The notes beneath the pieces were generated by a model. That model had not been told where the DNA came from. It was given only the letters and a program-made list of their open reading frames with translations, and did no database searches. Positions 60,894-64,000 of a DNA stretch of 64,000 nt are shown here, in pieces; position 1 is the first letter of the stretch, and each line of letters starts with the position of its first letter. Source of the DNA: Taklimakanibacter deserti (lineage in GTDB: Bacteria; Pseudomonadota; Alphaproteobacteria; Rhizobiales; Aestuariivirgaceae); NCBI GenBank assembly GCA_003574785.1, contig QORU01000019.1, positions 62,001 through 126,000 on the forward strand, written 5' to 3'. Position numbers and translations under genes: made by a program.

Positions 60894-62245
60894 GGTTCGC
60901 TTCCGCCTTTCCGCGTGACGACCTGGCCTCTCTGCTGGGCCACCAATTTGCCGTCCCGCACGATCTCCTCGCCGCGCAGAAGGACGCGGGTGAGCCTGGC
61001 TGACACGGTCCAGTCGTCATAGGGCGTGTAGCCGGCCTTGGAAACCTGATCGGCGTTGCGGATGACGCTGCTCTGACGCGGGTCGAGGAACACGATGTCC
61101 GCATCATGACCGACGGCGATCCGTCCCTTGGATTTGCCGAGACCGAAACGTTCCGCCGGGTTGCGCGCGCATAGGCGGGCGATGTCGGCAAAGTCGATCA
61201 GGCCTTCATCGACGAGCTTGAGCATCGCCGGCAACAGCGTCTGCAACCCCGGCATCCCACCTGGAATGTCGCCGAAGGCCGTGAACTCTGGGGCCTTCTC
61301 GGCGGGCGTGTGCGGGGCATGGTCGGTGCCGATGATGTCGATGAGGCCATGGACGACAGCCTGGCGCAAGGCATCGATATCGGCTTTCGCCCGGAAGGGT
61401 GGCGAGGCTTTCACATTCGCTCCCTGCAGCCTGTAGTCTTCCGCCGTGAAGAACAGATTCTGCGGCGTGGTCTCGATGCTTGCATCGGCCATTCCGCGCA
61501 GGCGCCCCCAGGTCTCCACGCCGAACGACGAATTGATCTGCCGCACATGGATCGGGATTCCGGTGGTCGCGGCAGCCAGGACGGCGCGCGAGATGCCGTT
61601 GGCTTCCGCCGATGCCGGACGGCTGTCCAGAAAAGCCGCAATTTCATCGGTGCCCGCGCGCTCGAGGCCGCCGAGCAGAAGCGACTGATCGCCGGGCGAG
61701 ATCGCGACCAGCGTATCGAGGCCGCGGAAGCGCTCGAGCGCCTGGAGCACGGCGTCCATGGTCGCGAACAGAAAGGGCTGCGGCACGTCGGCGGTGAAGA
61801 GCTCGAAGGATACTGGCGCCAGCTCGTGCAGCGGCAGGATCTGATCGAGGTCATGGCTGACGACCGCCTGGAAGCCGACATCGACATGGATGCGGTTCTG
61901 CGCCATCGCCATTTTGTCGGAGAGCTGTTCGGCGGTGGCCGTCCACGGATCGTCCGTCGGCATGTCGAGCACCGTCGTGACGCCGCCGAGCGCCGCCGCG
62001 TGTGTGCCGGAGGAGAAGTCCTCCTTGTGCGTGAGGCCGGGCTCGCGCAGATGCGCATGCGCATCGACGAGGCCGGGCAGGAGGATGGAGCCCGACGCAT
62101 CGATGACGGTCCGTGCCGTTGCCGCCGTGTCCTGGCCGAGCAAGGCGGCGATGCGTCCGCCCACGATGCCCACCTGGCCGGTGCTTTGCGCATCGGCATC
62201 GATCACCGTAGCGTTGGTGATCAGCGTGTCGAAGTCCTTAGCCAT
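60839..62245 (-). CDS. hydantoinase/dihydroorotase-type amidohydrolase with atypical metal site
   Basis: A 468-residue cyclic amidohydrolase. The first metal site is canonical: HAHLREPG (His-x-His) and Asp in IGTDHAPHTPAEK. The position of the usual carboxylated Lys (xFKxF) reads SFELF, with Glu instead of Lys. The strand-5 His (HAENG-type) is replaced by ISPGDQSLL, while HVRQINSS keeps a His. This suggests a mononuclear or remodelled site. The start is likely ATG 62245; ATG 62263 is also possible. It overlaps the downstream SDR by 55 bp and the upstream deacetylase by 8 bp. Confidence 0.85.
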   Translation of the reverse strand: MAKDFDTLITNATVIDADAQSTGQVGIVGGRIAALLGQDTAATARTVIDASGSILLPGLVDAHAHLREPGLTHKEDFSSGTHAAALGGVTTVLDMPTDDPWTATAEQLSDKMAMAQNRIHVDVGFQAVVSHDLDQILPLHELAPVSFELFTADVPQPFLFATMDAVLQALERFRGLDTLVAISPGDQSLLLGGLERAGTDEIAAFLDSRPASAEANGISRAVLAAATTGIPIHVRQINSSFGVETWGRLRGMADASIETTPQNLFFTAEDYRLQGANVKASPPFRAKADIDALRQAVVHGLIDIIGTDHAPHTPAEKAPEFTAFGDIPGGMPGLQTLLPAMLKLVDEGLIDFADIARLCARNPAERFGLGKSKGRIAVGHDADIVFLDPRQSSVIRNADQVSKAGYTPYDDWTVSARLTRVLLRGEEIVRDGKLVAQQRGQVVTRKGGSEPWDILQARSPLSPARAQG

Positions 62246-63158
62246 GTCGTTCGAAGCTTTCATGATGGTCCAGCCAGTAACGCGCGATGTCGAGGCGGCG
62301 CATGAACGCAACCCCCGGCGTCTTCGTAGCGTATTCGATGACATCGCGCAGCCCCGATGCGCGATTGGGCTGGCCGGTCCAGCGGCAATGGATGCCGATG
62401 GTCAGCATGCGTCCGCCGATCTCATCGGCTTCGCCGAGCAGATAGTCGATGGCCGAGCGGCAGTCCTCGGCGAAGTCGCGCGGATTGCTGTAGCCCGGCG
62501 CGATCAGATAGCGGCTGTCATTCAGCGTCTTCGAGTAGGGGACGACGAGAATCCGCGTGCCGTCATGCTCGGTGAAATACGGCAAGTCATCGTTGCAGGG
62601 GTCGGAGTGATAGAGAAAGCCGCCCTCGCGCACCAGGAGGTCGCGGGTGTTGACGCTCGGAAACGACCGACAATTCCAGCCCAGCGGACGCTGCCCGGTC
62701 AGCTTCTGATAAAGTGCTATCGCCTCATGGAGATCGCGCTCTTCCTGCTCGCGGTCGACGGTCGAATATTCGGCCCAGCGCAAGCCGTGGCCGAGCAAAT
62801 CGTGACCTCGCGCCTTCATCCAATCGACGACGGCGGGGTTGTGCTCGAGCGCCACGGCGCAGGCCGAGACCGTGACCGGTATCCGGTAGCGGTCGAACAG
62901 GCGCGCGAGGCGCCACACGCCGGCGCGGCTGCCATATTCGAAATGCGTCTCGGTGCCGAGGTCGCGCACCGGAGGGCTGACGGGGATGTTGTATTCGCCC
63001 CAATTGTCGTTGCGCCCATCCTCCGCCCATGAATATTCGGATCCTTCCTCGTAATTGAGGACGAGATTGATCGCGACCTTCACGCCGCCGGGCCAGGTGA
63101 TGAAAGGAGGGTTCGGACCATAGCCCACGAAGTCGCGCGGCTGATTGTTCGTCGGCAT
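62238..63158 (-). CDS. polysaccharide-deacetylase-fold hydrolase (PuuE/allantoinase-like)
   Basis: A 306-residue NodB-fold protein of the PuuE subfamily: INLVLNYEEGSEYSW, GTETHFEYGSRAGVWRL, HDLLGHGLRWAEYS (the GHGWRW-type motif with Leu for Trp), GWNCRSFPSVNTRDLLV and IHCRWTGQPNRASGL. PuuE-type proteins act as cofactor-independent allantoinases or on related ureides and cyclic amides. Together with the adjacent hydantoinase-like enzyme it suggests opening of a cyclic amide or ureide (inference). Confidence 0.9.
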   Translation of the reverse strand: MPTNNQPRDFVGYGPNPPFITWPGGVKVAINLVLNYEEGSEYSWAEDGRNDNWGEYNIPVSPPVRDLGTETHFEYGSRAGVWRLARLFDRYRIPVTVSACAVALEHNPAVVDWMKARGHDLLGHGLRWAEYSTVDREQEERDLHEAIALYQKLTGQRPLGWNCRSFPSVNTRDLLVREGGFLYHSDPCNDDLPYFTEHDGTRILVVPYSKTLNDSRYLIAPGYSNPRDFAEDCRSAIDYLLGEADEIGGRMLTIGIHCRWTGQPNRASGLRDVIEYATKTPGVAFMRRLDIARYWLDHHESFERHG

Positions 63159-63170
63159 CGGAAATTCCTT

Positions 63171-64000
63171 TCAGCTCATTTCATGCTCGGCAATCCAGTC
63201 CATATAGGCATGGAAGGCCTCCTTGCCCGGTCGTGGCCGCCAGTTGGTGTCGCGCTCGATGCGGGCAATGTCATAGGCGCCCCACATGCCATGCTTGAGG
63301 GCCGGATCCTGGACGATATTGGCCTTATCCGCGGCGCTGATCTCTGCCGTGAGGCCCGGCACTCTTTCGCGCGCCCAGCCGATGATGTCGCCGATGGTCG
63401 TAGTCGTGCCGCTGCCGATATTGTAGTGGCGATAACGCAGTTGCGGGGCGTCGAGGAGTGCGATGATCGCTCGCGCCACGTCGCTCGACTGGATGTAGTC
63501 GCCGACCGGCTCCAGGCTGTTCGGGCGGATCACTTCGCCGGCTAGGGCGAAATGGGCGATGCGGTTCGGCACATGCCGGAAGTTGCGGCTTTCGGTTGCC
63601 CGGTCCATGGGCCCATAGACCGATGCCAGCCTGACCGAAGCCGCCGACAGGCCGAACAAATCGGCATAGCGGTTGACGACCATTTCGGAAGCGAATTTGG
63701 AGATGCCGTAGAGGGTGAGCGGCGCCACATAGCCGTCTTCGGGCAAGGGCTCGCCGCTCCAGTCTGGCCCATGATGGCGATAGATCGCGCCCGAGCTCAC
63801 ATAGACGAGGCGCCTGACGCCGGAATGATTGCGCGCCCAGTCCAGCATGCGCACGGTGCCCATCAGATTGACGTCGACGATCCGGGCAGGGTCCTCCGCC
63901 TCCGGCTGGCGCTTCGCTTCCGATGCGCTGCCGCGCGAGATCGGCGTGATCGTCGCGCCATGAACGATGGCGGTGATGTCTTCCGCGTCGAGCGCCGCCG
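63171..64000 (-). CDS. NAD-dependent epimerase/dehydratase, partial (5' end beyond window)
   Basis: At least 276 residues of an extended SDR. The N-terminal part is cut by the window edge. Visible: IVHGATITPISRGSA, VDVNLMGTVRMLDWARN, the Ser/Tyr/Lys active site in VYVSSGAIY...LYGISKFASEM, and C-terminal RERVPGLTAEISA...HGMWGAYDIARIERDTNWRPRPG. It resembles sugar-nucleotide epimerases and 4-carbon sugar-acid dehydrogenases (DenD-like). It precedes the PuuE-like gene by 12 bp and is probably in the same operon. Confidence 0.9.
   Translation of the reverse strand, partial: AALDAEDITAIVHGATITPISRGSASEAKRQPEAEDPARIVDVNLMGTVRMLDWARNHSGVRRLVYVSSGAIYRHHGPDWSGEPLPEDGYVAPLTLYGISKFASEMVVNRYADLFGLSAASVRLASVYGPMDRATESRNFRHVPNRIAHFALAGEVIRPNSLEPVGDYIQSSDVARAIIALLDAPQLRYRHYNIGSGTTTTIGDIIGWARERVPGLTAEISAADKANIVQDPALKHGMWGAYDIARIERDTNWRPRPGKEAFHAYMDWIAEHEMS

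Overview
The window is GC-rich, densely coded DNA with heavy third-position GC, many ATGA/GTGA/TGATG start-stop overlaps and no gap longer than about 235 bp. Gene content (dipeptide-type ABC transporters, a TRAP transporter, a pcaDCHGB operon, DUF3597, sigma-EcfG-like promoter motifs, a hairpin-rich CCCTCTCCC/GGGAGAGGG dispersed repeat) fits an alphaproteobacterium, probably Hyphomicrobiales (Rhizobiales) from soil or the plant environment. The genus cannot be told from this sequence. I see no rRNA, tRNA, CRISPR array, transposase or phage gene. Almost everything is uptake, catabolism and local regulation, so this reads as a catabolic island.

Layout. (1) 1-6.1 kb, minus strand: an operon of a peptide-type ABC binding protein, two permeases, two ATPases, a cupin-like protein and an SDR cut by the window edge. 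(2) 6.3-22.8 kb: a PhzF-family protein, a DctPQM TRAP transporter, a RidA protein, a MocR/GntR-aminotransferase regulator, and a nine-gene plus-strand operon. That operon holds a sugar ABC transporter (its binding protein has a frameshifted leader), an apiosidase-like hydrolase, a D-apionate-lactonase-like protein, a D-threonine-aldolase-type PLP enzyme, a D-amino-acid dehydrogenase and a second RidA. All three divergent promoters of regions 1-2 carry the same palindrome, TGTAC-N9-GTACA, so these units look like one local MocR regulon. (3) 22.8-36.3 kb: a GntR-type regulator heads a seven-gene minus-strand operon (creatininase family, PanE-like, SDR, M20 peptidase, binding protein, amidase). 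It faces a complete plus-strand peptide-type ABC operon whose binding protein is a close paralogue of the one in the enzyme operon.

(4) 36.3-41.2 kb: a MarR regulator divergent from pcaDCHGB plus an SDR, the protocatechuate branch of the beta-ketoadipate pathway. A short apparent remnant of a GMC oxidoreductase overlaps the marR 3' end. (5) 41.2-43.3 kb: a small stress-type module (small conserved protein, MgtC-like membrane protein, DJ-1/PfpI protein, DUF3597 protein) with sigma-EcfG-like promoter motifs. (6) 43.3-51.0 kb: a sugar-acid module with a galactonate-dehydratase-like enolase-superfamily enzyme, an SMP-30 lactonase, a fused RbsA-RbsC-type ATPase/permease, a binding protein, a second permease and a FadR/DgoR-type regulator. 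(7) 51.1-54.2 kb: a small unknown protein, a di-haem cytochrome c peroxidase and an AcpA-type phosphoesterase. (8) 54.2-64 kb: a LysR regulator divergent from MmgE/PrpD, DapA-family, D-2-hydroxyacid dehydrogenase and MttB-family genes. These are followed on the minus strand by an SDR, a hydantoinase-like amidohydrolase with an atypical metal site, a PuuE-type deacetylase and an epimerase cut by the right edge.

The best candidates for undescribed biology are the MocR regulon joining apiose-type sugar genes to D-hydroxy-amino-acid genes, the GntR-controlled amide-hydrolysis operon with duplicated binding proteins, and the MttB/PrpD/hydantoinase cluster, which has no visible corrinoid partner.
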